Positions 33,079 to 41,533 of a DNA stretch of 64,000 nt are shown here, one piece after another. The notes below the pieces were generated by a model that saw only the letters and a program-made list of their open reading frames with translations, was not told the DNA's origin and made no database searches. Positions within the stretch are counted from its first letter, which is position 1, and each line of letters opens with the position of its first letter. The DNA comes from an uncultured Bacteroidota bacterium (lineage in GTDB: Bacteria > Bacteroidota > Bacteroidia > Bacteroidales > UBA12481), in the NCBI GenBank assembly GCA_903851365.1, contig CAINOB010000085.1:1-64000 (forward strand). Direction: 5' to 3'. The position numbers and the translations under genes were made by a program.

Positions 33079-33507
33079 ATGAATACAGCTCATTTCCATC
33101 CGATGATTGTGCATTTTCCTATCGCACTGATCCTTGTGGGTTTTCTTGCCGAGGTAGTATTCCTGTTTTTTCGCCAGGAAAAATGCCTTTCGAAAATGGG
33201 TCTCTACCTGATGGTACTTGGAACGCTGGGAGCCGGAGCTGCCTTTCTTACCGGACATTTGTTCACCTTTGAACCAAAAGAAGGTGCCATTGTACAGATT
33301 TTCGGACGTCATGAAACCATGGCCCTGATTACCCTGGTGATTATGGTTATTGGCACACTAATCCGAATCGGAGTATTGGTGTACAAGAAAGAAGAACCGG
33401 TGTATAAATGGCTGGTATTCGGACTTTATCTGCTGGGTGCTGTAGGGGTTAGCGTAACCGGTTTATTTGGCGGCACCATGGTAATGGATTATATGATGGG
33501 ACTGTAA
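33079..33507 (+). CDS. DUF2231 four-helix membrane protein
   Basis: 142 residues, nearly all in four membrane helices. The family hallmark HPMIVHFPIALILVGFLAEVVFLFF opens the protein, with His pairs at its start (HFHPMIVHF) and GRHETMALITL in the third helix. These are candidate haem or metal ligands, but no function has been established for DUF2231 that I can claim here. It starts 4 bp after the MFS stop and is followed, 38 bp on, by the exported rubrerythrin. The neighbourhood suggests an envelope redox role. Confidence 0.85.
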   Translation: MNTAHFHPMIVHFPIALILVGFLAEVVFLFFRQEKCLSKMGLYLMVLGTLGAGAAFLTGHLFTFEPKEGAIVQIFGRHETMALITLVIMVIGTLIRIGVLVYKKEEPVYKWLVFGLYLLGAVGVSVTGLFGGTMVMDYMMGL

Positions 33508-33545
33508 TCATCACTATCAGAATATATTAACTAAACACCTATACT

Positions 33546-34166
33546 ATGAAAAAGACTTTATTAAGCCTGATCGTATTTGGAGTATTTTCCCTGTTTGGAT
33601 TTAGTCAGAGCAAACCCGTCAAATCTATCGATGGATTGAAAGCTGCCTATAATGGCGAATCCACCGCCAGCGCCAAATATGCTAAATTTGCCGAAGCCGC
33701 TAAAAAAGAGGGCCTGAACAACATTGCCAAAATGTTTCTCGCAACCTCAAATGCAGAATCCATCCATGCAGCTAACCACAAAAAAGTTCTGACCAAGCTT
33801 GGGGTAACCGTTGGTGATCCGGTAATTGACATGTTCCTCGTCAAAACCACTGCTGAAAATCTTGCAGATGCCATTAAAGGTGAGGCATATGAAATGACTA
33901 TCATGTATCCCGGATTTATTGCATCGGCAGTGGCAGAAAAAGCTGAGGGCGCAAAGAAATCATTTACCTGGGCCATGGATACCGAGAAAAAACACAACGA
34001 TTTTTATCAGAAAGCATTGGCTGCACTGAAAGGTGGAACGGAAAAAACCTTCCCGGGCGAGTGGTATGTTTGTCCGGTTTGCGGCAACACCTATGATGTT
34101 AAAACCGTTGCCAGTTCATGCGATTTTTGCATGACAACAAAAGATAAGTTCACAGTATTCAAATAA
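33546..34166 (+). CDS. Rubrerythrin with a Sec signal peptide
   Basis: 206 residues. After a signal peptide (MKKTLLSLIVFGVFSLFGFSQ) comes a ferritin-like four-helix domain with the diiron residues in place: NGESTASAKY, NAESIHAANH, GEAYEMTIMYP and DTEKKHNDFY. Residues 173-206 form a rubredoxin-like knuckle with Cys176, Cys179, Cys192 and Cys195 (CPVC...CDFC). Rubrerythrins reduce hydrogen peroxide with electrons from rubredoxin-type donors and are normally cytoplasmic. The clear leader places this one in the periplasm, where the thioredoxin-like protein encoded 12 bp downstream and the DUF2231 membrane protein upstream may supply electrons. Confidence 0.9.
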   Translation: MKKTLLSLIVFGVFSLFGFSQSKPVKSIDGLKAAYNGESTASAKYAKFAEAAKKEGLNNIAKMFLATSNAESIHAANHKKVLTKLGVTVGDPVIDMFLVKTTAENLADAIKGEAYEMTIMYPGFIASAVAEKAEGAKKSFTWAMDTEKKHNDFYQKALAALKGGTEKTFPGEWYVCPVCGNTYDVKTVASSCDFCMTTKDKFTVFK

Positions 34167-34178
34167 AAATTAACGATT

Positions 34179-34739
34179 ATGAAATTACTGATCAGCGTTT
34201 TACTGTCCTTCGGCCTGATAACCGGACTCGTCGCCCAGGAAAAGCCGCAACCTGCCGACAAAATTTTTAATGATGCCTGCGCACTGGCAAAAAAAGACAA
34301 CAAGAAAGTAATGATCATCTTTCATGCCTCCTGGTGCGGATGGTGCAAGAGGATGGATTCCATCATGAACATGCCTGAAATGAAGCCGCTCTTTGGCAAG
34401 AATTTCGTTATTGAGCACATGGTTGTTATGGAAAATGGAGCTAAAAAAGCTCTCGAAAATCCCGGAGCTGATGTATTCATGAATAAAAACGGTGGCGACA
34501 AGCAGGGTATCCCCTTCTGGTTGATTTTTGATGCCAAAGGGAAATTGCTGGCCGATTCGAGAATGCCGTCGAAAGATAAGGCCGGAAAAGAAACGTTGGC
34601 CAATACCGGTTGCCCCTCAACTCCCGAAGAGGTGGACTTCTTCATCAAATTACTTAAGAAAACCACCACCTTGAATGAGGCTGAACTGGCATTGGTTTCT
34701 GAAAAGTTTGTAATGAAAAAGGCCGCCCCTGCCCATTAA
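34179..34739 (+). CDS. Exported thioredoxin-fold protein (CGWC)
   Basis: 186 residues with a signal peptide (MKLLISVLLSFGLITGLVAQ). A thioredoxin fold carries the active site FHASWCGWCKRMD (Cys53, Cys56), preceded by a helical KIFNDACALAKKDNKKVMIIF, as in the DsbD-gamma/thioredoxin_7 group. A GIPFWLIFDAKGKLLADS strand gives the cis-Pro region. It is a periplasmic thiol-disulfide oxidoreductase. It is located 12 bp after the exported rubrerythrin and 2 bp before the transglutaminase-like gene, so it is likely part of one transcript and may reduce the rubrerythrin or other envelope proteins. Confidence 0.9.
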   Translation: MKLLISVLLSFGLITGLVAQEKPQPADKIFNDACALAKKDNKKVMIIFHASWCGWCKRMDSIMNMPEMKPLFGKNFVIEHMVVMENGAKKALENPGADVFMNKNGGDKQGIPFWLIFDAKGKLLADSRMPSKDKAGKETLANTGCPSTPEEVDFFIKLLKKTTTLNEAELALVSEKFVMKKAAPAH

Positions 34740-34741
34740 AA

Positions 34742-35356
34742 ATGTGGTCACAGAGCGAAACGGAATTTATTCAAACGATTAAAAAGCCATACGATATCCA
34801 GAAGTTTCTGGATTCGGTGCCTTATAATCCAAAAGCGGAATGTCGCTCACCGCGCAAGGTTATCGCTGAGCAAAAAGCGCATTGTTTTGAGGGTGCGCTT
34901 TTTGCTGCCGCGATGTTGCGCGAGCTAGGATTCAAGCCGCTGATCGTTGACATGATGTCTGAAAACGACGACGACCATGTTATCGCGGTTTTCAGAATCG
35001 GTAAGAATTGGGGTGCCATTGCCAAGTCCAACACAACGGCCCTGCGGTTCCGCGAACCGGTATACCGGTCGTTGCGCGAACTCATCATGTCGTATTTCGA
35101 TTTCTATTTTAATACATTAGGCGATAAATCTTTGCGCTCGTTTTCCCGAGCTGTGGACCTCACCCGGTTCGATCGGAAAAATTGGTGGCAGACTGATGCC
35201 GACCTGGAGTATATCGGTGATTATCTTACCCGGATTGCACACACCCCCGTGATGGATTCCGAATCAATCAAAAACCTGCAGCGTGCCGATCAGAAACTGA
35301 TGGATGCTGTTTTTCTGGGAGCCAATACCGACGGGCTCTTTAAGCCGGAGGAATGA
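34742..35356 (+). CDS. Transglutaminase-like cysteine protein
   Basis: 204 residues without signal peptide. Transglutaminase-fold residues can be placed: Cys in AEQKAHCFEGALFAAAMLRELGF (about residue 45), His in ENDDDHVIAVFRIG (about 80) and a polar third position in NWGAIAKSN. The spacing fits small bacterial transglutaminase-like or cysteine peptidase proteins. It starts 2 bp after the thioredoxin stop, and its own stop overlaps the pgsB ribosome-binding region (GGAGGAATGAAATG), so it is coupled to the poly-gamma-glutamate genes. Because transglutaminases and related enzymes act on glutamyl amides, a role in gamma-glutamyl chemistry is attractive but not shown. Confidence 0.65.
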   Translation: MWSQSETEFIQTIKKPYDIQKFLDSVPYNPKAECRSPRKVIAEQKAHCFEGALFAAAMLRELGFKPLIVDMMSENDDDHVIAVFRIGKNWGAIAKSNTTALRFREPVYRSLRELIMSYFDFYFNTLGDKSLRSFSRAVDLTRFDRKNWWQTDADLEYIGDYLTRIAHTPVMDSESIKNLQRADQKLMDAVFLGANTDGLFKPEE

Positions 35357-35357
35357 A

Positions 35358-36593
35358 ATGGCAGGGTTCCTGATTCTCCTGGGTTTATCATTGCTTTTCC
35401 TGATATTTCTCGCCGCAGAATCCATTTCCTTTACTAAAAAAATCAAGCGTATCTCCCTGCGGATAACCGTTTCCGGCACCCGGGGAAAATCGAGCATTGT
35501 CCGTACCCTTGCCTCCGTATTCAGGGCACACGGAATTAAAGTACTGGCCAAAACCACCGGGTCCGAAGCCATATATATTCTTCCGGATGGAACACTCGAG
35601 CCAATTAAGCGTAGGGGACTGACCACCATCCTTGAACAGAAAATGCTGATCGCAAAAGCAGTTAAGCTGGAAGCCGAATGTGTGATAACTGAAATCATGA
35701 GTATCCATCCTGATAACCACAAAGTGGAAACCCATAAACTTATCAGGCCGGGACTCACCTTGTTTTCAAATTTCAGAGCCGATCATACCGATGTAGTGGG
35801 TGAATCGCTCCGCGAAATATCGGAACTCTTTGTGAACGATATTTTCCCGGGATCCAGGGTCATTATTCCCGAAGAAGAGGTAAATGAATTTTTAATCACC
35901 GGTATCAGACAGTTGGGAGCTACACTCATTGCTGCAAAACCGGGATTATCTGACGAGCTGAATTTACCGGCATCCATTTATGAAATCCAAATAAAATCAA
36001 ACCTCGATACGGTAGTCGCAACAGCCAGATACCTGGGAATACCAGATGACAAAATCATCAGGGGGATTATCAATACCAAACTGGATATCGGACAGATTGG
36101 TATTTTCGGGATTGGCAACGGATCACGACCTGCCAGTGATAACAGGAAAATCTGGTTCGTAAATGCTTTTGCGGCAAATGACCCGCTATCGACCAGACAT
36201 CTTATTGAGAAAGCTTTTGAAACTCTGAAAAAAGGAATTGCACCAGAAATTAAAGAGGAGCCGAAAATCATCGGATTACTCTCTTTACGTTCCGACCGCG
36301 GTGAACGCAGCCGGCAATGGCTTAATTATTTGCAGGCCGATGGTAAAGATCTGTTCAGTCAGATATATGTATCAGGAATTCATTCCCCTATCTTTACCAG
36401 AAAACTAAAGAATTGTGACCGGCTTATCTCGAAAAAACCAGAACAAATCCTTAACCAGATTATTCAATCCACAACCGGCGATATCATCATATTTGGTATT
36501 GCCAACATTCACGGCCTGGGCGAACAACTTCTGGCACACTTGAATCTCCACCCTCGGCATACGGAACTCTTAATTGGAATCTCTAACTTCTAA
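35358..36593 (+). CDS. pgsB: Poly-gamma-glutamate synthase PgsB/CapB
   Basis: 411 residues from ATG at 35358, chosen because GGAGG precedes it by the right distance and an N-terminal membrane helix (AGFLILLGLSLLFLIFLAAE) follows. The Mur-ligase-like ATP site is SGTRGKSS at 39-46. Family stretches KTTGSEAIYILPDGTLEPIKRRG, TEIMSIHPDN and FSNFRADHTDVVGES are all recognisable. PgsB/CapB joins glutamate through gamma-amide bonds at the inner membrane face, together with PgsC. The neighbours pgsC and the third Pgs-system gene confirm the assignment. The third classical part, the CapA/PgsA phosphatase-like protein, is not in the window. Confidence 0.93.
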   Translation: MAGFLILLGLSLLFLIFLAAESISFTKKIKRISLRITVSGTRGKSSIVRTLASVFRAHGIKVLAKTTGSEAIYILPDGTLEPIKRRGLTTILEQKMLIAKAVKLEAECVITEIMSIHPDNHKVETHKLIRPGLTLFSNFRADHTDVVGESLREISELFVNDIFPGSRVIIPEEEVNEFLITGIRQLGATLIAAKPGLSDELNLPASIYEIQIKSNLDTVVATARYLGIPDDKIIRGIINTKLDIGQIGIFGIGNGSRPASDNRKIWFVNAFAANDPLSTRHLIEKAFETLKKGIAPEIKEEPKIIGLLSLRSDRGERSRQWLNYLQADGKDLFSQIYVSGIHSPIFTRKLKNCDRLISKKPEQILNQIIQSTTGDIIIFGIANIHGLGEQLLAHLNLHPRHTELLIGISNF

Positions 36594-37041
36594 GCTCAAA
36601 CCCTTGTCCTTCGAATTATTCTTCACCGGCCTCCTCCTCTCGCTCCTCTTTATAGCGGTTACAGGCTATTTCCCGGGCGGGATCATTGTACCCGGATATC
36701 TTGTTTTATATGCCGATCAGCCGCTAAGGATTACCGGAACACTGATTGCAGCGCTGATTGCCTGGCTGATCTACCGGTTTGCCTCGCGTTACCTGATTTT
36801 GTTCGGCAAACGGAGGTTTGTTTTCCTGATCCTGATCAGTTCAGTCCTCTCGTTTTCCTTCTCGTTTCTCGCCCCGATGATCTTTCCAATATCTCTCGAA
36901 ATGAGAATGATCGGATGGGTTATTCCCGGTTTGATCGCCAGTAATTTCGATAAGCAAGGGGTGGTGGTTACCCTGTCTTCCATGGCTATTGTCCTGGCTG
37001 TCCTCCTGTTTATCAGCAAGATATATTTTTACTTTTTCTGA
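36574..37041 (+). CDS. pgsC: Poly-gamma-glutamate biosynthesis protein PgsC/CapC
   Basis: 155 residues with about five membrane helices. The signature FFTGLLLSLLFIAVTGYFPGGIIVPGYLVLYADQPL is the usual PgsC/CapC opening, and GWVIPGLIASNFDKQG near residue 120 is typical of the second half. The first possible start is TTG at 36574, which overlaps pgsB by 20 bp. A second TTG (36604) directly before SFELFF is also possible, and there is no in-frame ATG near. PgsC is the inner-membrane partner needed for PgsB activity and for moving the polymer. The overlapping arrangement means coupled translation with pgsB. Confidence 0.92.
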   Translation: MESLTSKLKPLSFELFFTGLLLSLLFIAVTGYFPGGIIVPGYLVLYADQPLRITGTLIAALIAWLIYRFASRYLILFGKRRFVFLILISSVLSFSFSFLAPMIFPISLEMRMIGWVIPGLIASNFDKQGVVVTLSSMAIVLAVLLFISKIYFYFF

Positions 37042-37048
37042 TATTCCT

Positions 37049-38143
37049 ATGATTTTATCAGGATATAAGCCCTTCGAAAAGAAAGAAATATTCCTTTTGA
37101 TCAATGGCTTGATCGGGATCGGACTCATGCTGGCCGCATCGCTACTTTTCAAACCTGCAGGTCAGAGTGATTCAGCGGTTTTAATTACTGCTGCAGAAAA
37201 CATGGAACAATCTCTGAAAACGATTCACGATTATACCATTCAACATAAAATCAATACGGATAATCCGGAAGATGCGAGGCAATCCGGACTGATCGGGCCG
37301 GAATGGTCGGAGCTCACAACAACAATTGGCGATCCTGCCGCCAAGCGAACCACTCTTAATCCCAATTTTGCCGCTCTGGTAGCACATTTGCTCCTTGAGG
37401 CAGGTGTGCATCAGGGAGATACCATTGCCATTGGCAGTTCAGCATCTTTTCCTGCTTTACTGATAGCTTCCCTTTCGGCTGCCAAAGCTTTGGAATTGCA
37501 TCCGCTGGTAATTTTCTCTTTTGGCTCTTCCTCTTTCGGAGCCTCAAATCTCAATTTTACGATTTGGGATATCTACCGGTTGCTTGTTGAAAATCACAAT
37601 ATCGATATCAGGCCGGTGGCAGCATCCATTGGTGGAGACGACGATACCGGGTCGGAATTTGAACAGGGATTGTCTGACCGGATTAAAACCAGTCTGGCAG
37701 ATGCAGGCATTCCGTTGATCAATGAAAAGGAGCTGATGAAAAATCGACAGGAACGGGAAAAAATTTATTTTAACGGCAACCCGAAGCGAATCAGGGCATT
37801 TATCAATTCCGGAGGTGGATATGCCAATATCGGCAGCAGCCAGTTAGTGCTCAATATCAAGCCCGGCCTGATAAAGAAAGCTGCAATTCCTGAACCCGGC
37901 AAGCAAGGAATGATCCACTCCATGATCCAGAATAATATCCCGGTAATCCATCTGCTTTTTATCAAGGGGCTAACCCAGAAATACCACCTGCCCTGGGATC
38001 CATCGTTACAGCCAGCGGTATCGGAAGATTCGGTCAGTTTCGATGCCAGGCACAATACGGGTGCCTTGATTATCAGTCTGGCCGGTCTGATCTGGTTTAT
38101 CCTGGTGGTTATCAGGTACCGTATGCTATATAACAGCCGCTAA
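37049..38143 (+). CDS. Poly-gamma-glutamate system membrane protein
   Basis: 364 residues from ATG at 37049, seven bases after the pgsC stop. An N-terminal membrane helix (INGLIGIGLMLAASLLF), a long extracytoplasmic domain (about 40-335) and a C-terminal membrane helix (GALIISLAGLIWFILVVIRY) are visible. The domain includes NPNFAALVAHLLLEAGVHQGDTIAIGSSASFPALLIASL and an INSGGGYANIGSS motif. This matches the family annotated as poly-gamma-glutamate system protein (TIGR04332) that accompanies PgsB and PgsC. Its activity is not known. Anchored at both ends, it may guide the growing chain or replace the missing CapA component. Confidence 0.85.
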   Translation: MILSGYKPFEKKEIFLLINGLIGIGLMLAASLLFKPAGQSDSAVLITAAENMEQSLKTIHDYTIQHKINTDNPEDARQSGLIGPEWSELTTTIGDPAAKRTTLNPNFAALVAHLLLEAGVHQGDTIAIGSSASFPALLIASLSAAKALELHPLVIFSFGSSSFGASNLNFTIWDIYRLLVENHNIDIRPVAASIGGDDDTGSEFEQGLSDRIKTSLADAGIPLINEKELMKNRQEREKIYFNGNPKRIRAFINSGGGYANIGSSQLVLNIKPGLIKKAAIPEPGKQGMIHSMIQNNIPVIHLLFIKGLTQKYHLPWDPSLQPAVSEDSVSFDARHNTGALIISLAGLIWFILVVIRYRMLYNSR

Positions 38144-38168
38144 GCGGATAACAGAAGTGTAAGTTTAA

Positions 38169-38176
38169 TATCTTTG
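38169..38176 (+). promoter_or_regulatory. -7 box upstream of the DUF6305 gene
   Basis: TATCTTTG is a perfect TAnnTTTG match, with a 56-bp leader before the ATG at 38233. It would allow the second half of the cluster to be transcribed separately. No -33 TTG is obvious. Confidence 0.45.
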
Positions 38177-38232
38177 AAACAACAGAAATATCAAGTCACA
38201 ACATTCCTATCTGTAAATATCTATAAATCAAT

Positions 38233-38844
38233 ATGAAAACATTAAATTTAACAAGAGTATCCCGTCTGCTTATTCTGGGTTTAACCATTTCACTGGGGTT
38301 AACTGCAAACCGTGCAGTTGCACAAACCGCTGCTGAACCGGTATTGCTGACCTCCTGTGGCCAGAGTCCCGGGCCGGTAAGGCTGAAAATTTTCCTTCAG
38401 AAAGACGCGATCAATTTTGAGTACAACCTGCAGGCCAAAGCCGAGGACCTGATGGCCAAAAAGAAAGAAGGCAAGCCTTACAAATCGATCATTATTGTTA
38501 CCGGTGCCAGCTTAAAAGGTATGGGTGCTGCAGGTGTTTCCATGGATGATGAACTCGCCCGCACAAAGGCGCTGATTGCCGAAGCAAAAAAAGAAGGCAT
38601 CAAAATCGTGGGTTCGCATATCGAAGGAATGGCCCGGCGTTCACAGGGTGCAACTGCCGGTGACAATACGGATGAGATGTCAATCGATGCGGTTTGCAAT
38701 GTTTGCGACCTTATGATTGTCAAAAAAGAGGGCGATTCGGACGGCCGGTTTACGACAATTTCCAAGGCTAAAAATATTCCGCTCATCCTTTTTGAGATGA
38801 ACACGGAAATTGAAGGTGTTTTGAAGAAGGTTTACAACAAATAA
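38233..38844 (+). CDS. DUF6305-like exported protein
   Basis: 203 residues with a signal peptide (about 1-30, ending NRAVAQ). The mature domain is alpha/beta: EPVLLTSCGQSPGPVRLKIFLQK, KSIIIVTGASLKGMGAAGVSMDDELARTKALIAEAKKEGIKIVGSHIEGM, and DAVCNVCDLMIVKKEGDSDGRF. It resembles DUF6305, which I know mainly as a companion of Pgs-like and TRAP-like genes; the assignment is from pattern only. The GQSPGP loop and the GMARRSQG segment could bind a phosphate or carboxylate ligand. It stands 17 bp before the DctM-like permease and may be its periplasmic binding partner. Confidence 0.65.
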   Translation: MKTLNLTRVSRLLILGLTISLGLTANRAVAQTAAEPVLLTSCGQSPGPVRLKIFLQKDAINFEYNLQAKAEDLMAKKKEGKPYKSIIIVTGASLKGMGAAGVSMDDELARTKALIAEAKKEGIKIVGSHIEGMARRSQGATAGDNTDEMSIDAVCNVCDLMIVKKEGDSDGRFTTISKAKNIPLILFEMNTEIEGVLKKVYNK

Positions 38845-38861
38845 TCCCGATAAACGTGGAC

Positions 38862-40148
38862 ATGTACACTTCAGCGGCCATCGTCCTGGGGGTGATGGTT
38901 CTATTTTACTTCATAGCTCTGTGGATCAAGCTCTCCACTGAGCTGGCCATGCTGGTTGCTGCCGTAGCGGGCGCTTTTGCGGGAGGTCACTTTTTTCCCG
39001 CACGCCATGTTGCCGAAGGAGCGATCACGTATCTGGATATCAACCTGATATTCTTTTGCGCCACCCTATTTATGAATATTCTAAAGGAATCCGGGGGTGT
39101 AGCTTATGCCGTTCGTTCTATCATCAAAACCTTTCACAAGAGCCGGGTGCTGCTGCTCATCCTGCTGGCATTTCTACTGCTGATCCCGGGAGCGCTTACC
39201 GGAGCCGGCAGCGTTACCGTGCTGATCGTAGGAAGCATGGTTGCCGTGGTACTGAATTACATGGGTGTTACCAAGATAAAGACCGCCGCCATCATCTTTT
39301 TGATTGCCGGCTTAAGCGCCGCTGCCCCGCCAGTGAGTTTATGGGCCATGATGACAGCTGCAGGAGTAAACATGCCATATGTCGGGTTCTTCTGGCCGCT
39401 GCTGATTCCCTGCGTGATCGGCGCTCTGTTTACCATCTTTTATCTCGGCTGGAAAGGCACCAAAATCGATGTGGACAAAGCTTTTGAGGAGTTGCCTGTC
39501 CCGCCTGAAAAAATGAACTGGACCCGCATTGCGATTCCATTTCTGATCTTTTTCGTGCTGATGTTCATGGGTCGCAAATGGCCGCATGATACACCGGTAG
39601 TCGGAATGCCGCTGATGTTCCTGTTTGCCGCCCTGGCTTCATGGTTGCTTTCGCCAAAAAAAATCGATTTGTTCAAGATCTCGGCCGCAACACTCAAACA
39701 GCTGCTTCCGCTAATTGGAACCCTCACGTGTGTAGGGATTTTAGTGCAAATCATGACATTGACGGGGGTCCGCGGATTGCTCGCAATCACCTTTATCACC
39801 CTTCCCGCTTTTCTGGTTATCGGCAGTCTGTTCTTTTTCCTCCCGATTACGGAATCTGTGCTGATGTATGGATCGGCGGCGGTTTTTGGTGTACCCCTGG
39901 TATTGTTGTTCAACTCGATGGGCCTCAATCCTATCGTCGCCCTGGCCGGGATGAGTGTTATCTGGCCTCTGGGTGATGCTCTACCGCCAACAGCCATTAT
40001 CGGCCGGCTCACGGTGGATGTGGCAGGTGCAAAGGACAGCTATGGCAAGTTCCTGAAACAATGCATCGTACCTGCCATTGTTATTATGATATTAGGTACT
40101 CTGATGGTTATTTACAGTAAGCACCTGGGATTTTTAACCGGCATTTAA
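38862..40148 (+). CDS. DctM-like (TRAP large permease / IT superfamily) transporter
   Basis: 428 residues from ATG at 38862 (a GTG at 38856 is the alternative). About twelve membrane helices. Two pseudo-symmetrical halves carry the ion-transporter style re-entrant loops: LLIPGALTGAGSVTVLIVGSMVAVVLNYMG and GLSAAAPPVSLWAMMTAAGVNMP in the first half, SFFFLPITESVLMYGSAAVFGVPLVLLFNSMGLNP and IWPLGDALPPTAIIGRLTVDVAG in the second. This fits the TRAP DctM / IT superfamily of secondary carboxylate transporters. No separate DctQ gene is present, but a 55-residue membrane protein follows. In this cluster it could import glutamate oligomers or another carboxylate with the DUF6305 protein as binding protein. 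Confidence 0.75.
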   Translation: MYTSAAIVLGVMVLFYFIALWIKLSTELAMLVAAVAGAFAGGHFFPARHVAEGAITYLDINLIFFCATLFMNILKESGGVAYAVRSIIKTFHKSRVLLLILLAFLLLIPGALTGAGSVTVLIVGSMVAVVLNYMGVTKIKTAAIIFLIAGLSAAAPPVSLWAMMTAAGVNMPYVGFFWPLLIPCVIGALFTIFYLGWKGTKIDVDKAFEELPVPPEKMNWTRIAIPFLIFFVLMFMGRKWPHDTPVVGMPLMFLFAALASWLLSPKKIDLFKISAATLKQLLPLIGTLTCVGILVQIMTLTGVRGLLAITFITLPAFLVIGSLFFFLPITESVLMYGSAAVFGVPLVLLFNSMGLNPIVALAGMSVIWPLGDALPPTAIIGRLTVDVAGAKDSYGKFLKQCIVPAIVIMILGTLMVIYSKHLGFLTGI

Positions 40149-40157
40149 ATCACTAAT

Positions 40158-40325
40158 ATGAACGCATTCTTCACACCGATAATATCAATCCTCTATTACG
40201 CTCTCATCGCCTATCTCGTGGTGCTGATCATATACAACCTGATAAAAACCAAGGATTGGAAAAAAGAGATCGTATATGTGATTATACTGATACCCTTTCT
40301 GTTACGATTATTTATGATCAAATAA
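40158..40325 (+). CDS. 55-residue membrane protein
   Basis: A short frame from ATG at 40158 to TAA at 40323-40325, between the permease stop (10 bp upstream) and the M14-type gene (10 bp downstream). It has one long hydrophobic helix near the N-terminus (SILYYALIAYLVVLIIYNLI), a charged KTKDWKKE turn and a second helix (IVYVIILIPFLLRLFMIK). The tight packing in the operon and the clean two-helix hairpin pattern support a real gene. It may be a small subunit of the permease, in the place where a DctQ-like subunit would be encoded. No family is recognised. Confidence 0.6.
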   Translation: MNAFFTPIISILYYALIAYLVVLIIYNLIKTKDWKKEIVYVIILIPFLLRLFMIK

Positions 40326-40334
40326 ACTGACTCC

Positions 40335-41498
40335 ATGAACAGGAAAGATATCATACGAAAAAGTCTGATCGGACTGGCTGGCCTGGTGATCATGATCTTT
40401 GCCGGCATCAGTTTTTATCAGCACCGTCATTATAAGGAGCAGGTAGTCATATCCGACCAGGTGAAAGTGAAAAAGCTCGGCGATTATTTCGCGGCTATCA
40501 AAGGAACCAACAACGACTGCAACATCTATATTGTTGAAGGTACCGAACCGGGAGCCACGATGATGGTCCTCGGCGGTTCGCACCCTGAAGAGCCCGCTGG
40601 CAGGCTGGCCGCCTGGATAATGGTCGAAAATTCGCACATCCAAAAGGGAAGGCTGATTGTTGTATTATCAGCCAATCACAGTGCCACGACCGTTACCCGT
40701 CCGAGCGGCGCTTATCCTCAGCTATTCACTATACCGACCACCTGGGGGGGACAGAAATTCCGCATGGGCGACCGGTGGTCAAATCCTTTGGATCAGTGGC
40801 CCGATCCGGAAGTTTATATCCACTATCCGAGCAAGCAGAATCTGGCGTATATGGATATCCGAAACCTGAACCGTGCCTGGCCTGGAAGGGCTAACGGTAC
40901 CCTTACCGAGAAAACAACCTTTGCTTTTATGAACCTTATCAGGCAGGAGAAGGTGGATGTGGTTATCGACCTGCATGAAGCTGAATTACAATATCCGGTT
41001 ATCAATACCATTGTCACCCATGAGAAAGGTCAGGACCTGGCAACAATGGCCTCCATGACCCTTACCGATTTCGAGGGATTCTCGATAGGCACAGAGTTTT
41101 CACCCAAGAATCTGCATGGATTATCGCATCGTGAAATAGGAGATTTTTCAGATGCCATATCTCTGCTTTTTGAGGCTCCCGAACCTTTCCTCGATGCCAC
41201 ACGCGGTATCACAGGAGAGAAACAGCTGCTTGAGGGAAAAGATGCATTTGTTGTGAAAGCCGGCAAGCATGGGCTTTTATATGCCCCGATCGACGACAAC
41301 GGATGGCCGATTGCCACACGTGTGGGCCGTCATACTTCCACCATTCTTCAGGTGATGACCAGCTGGAACGAATTCCATCCCGAGAAAGAGATTGTTTGCG
41401 AAGGAGTGCCAAAATATAAGGAGCTTATTGCCAAGGGAGTGGGAGCCTTTCTCCTGGATCCGAAGACAGCCGGGGCGGGAAAGGTGATCTTTGAATAA
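40335..41498 (+). CDS. M14/AspA-type zinc deacylase or gamma-glutamyl hydrolase
   Basis: 387 residues with an N-terminal membrane anchor (LIGLAGLVIMIFAGISF). The catalytic domain is of the succinylglutamate desuccinylase / aspartoacylase kind within the M14 clan: zinc motif LGGSHPEEPAGR (His83, Glu86), NLNRAWPGRANG near residue 180 and the third ligand His in VVIDLHEAELQYP near 215. LLFEAPEPFLD near 280 contains the expected catalytic Glu. Enzymes of this clan cleave amide bonds next to glutamate or aspartate, and some phage enzymes of this kind cut poly-gamma-glutamate. Within a Pgs cluster a chain-trimming or releasing function is the best guess, not proven. Confidence 0.78.
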   Translation: MNRKDIIRKSLIGLAGLVIMIFAGISFYQHRHYKEQVVISDQVKVKKLGDYFAAIKGTNNDCNIYIVEGTEPGATMMVLGGSHPEEPAGRLAAWIMVENSHIQKGRLIVVLSANHSATTVTRPSGAYPQLFTIPTTWGGQKFRMGDRWSNPLDQWPDPEVYIHYPSKQNLAYMDIRNLNRAWPGRANGTLTEKTTFAFMNLIRQEKVDVVIDLHEAELQYPVINTIVTHEKGQDLATMASMTLTDFEGFSIGTEFSPKNLHGLSHREIGDFSDAISLLFEAPEPFLDATRGITGEKQLLEGKDAFVVKAGKHGLLYAPIDDNGWPIATRVGRHTSTILQVMTSWNEFHPEKEIVCEGVPKYKELIAKGVGAFLLDPKTAGAGKVIFE

Positions 41499-41533
41499 CG
41501 AAAACTTGATTGAAAACCATAGATCTGAATAAA

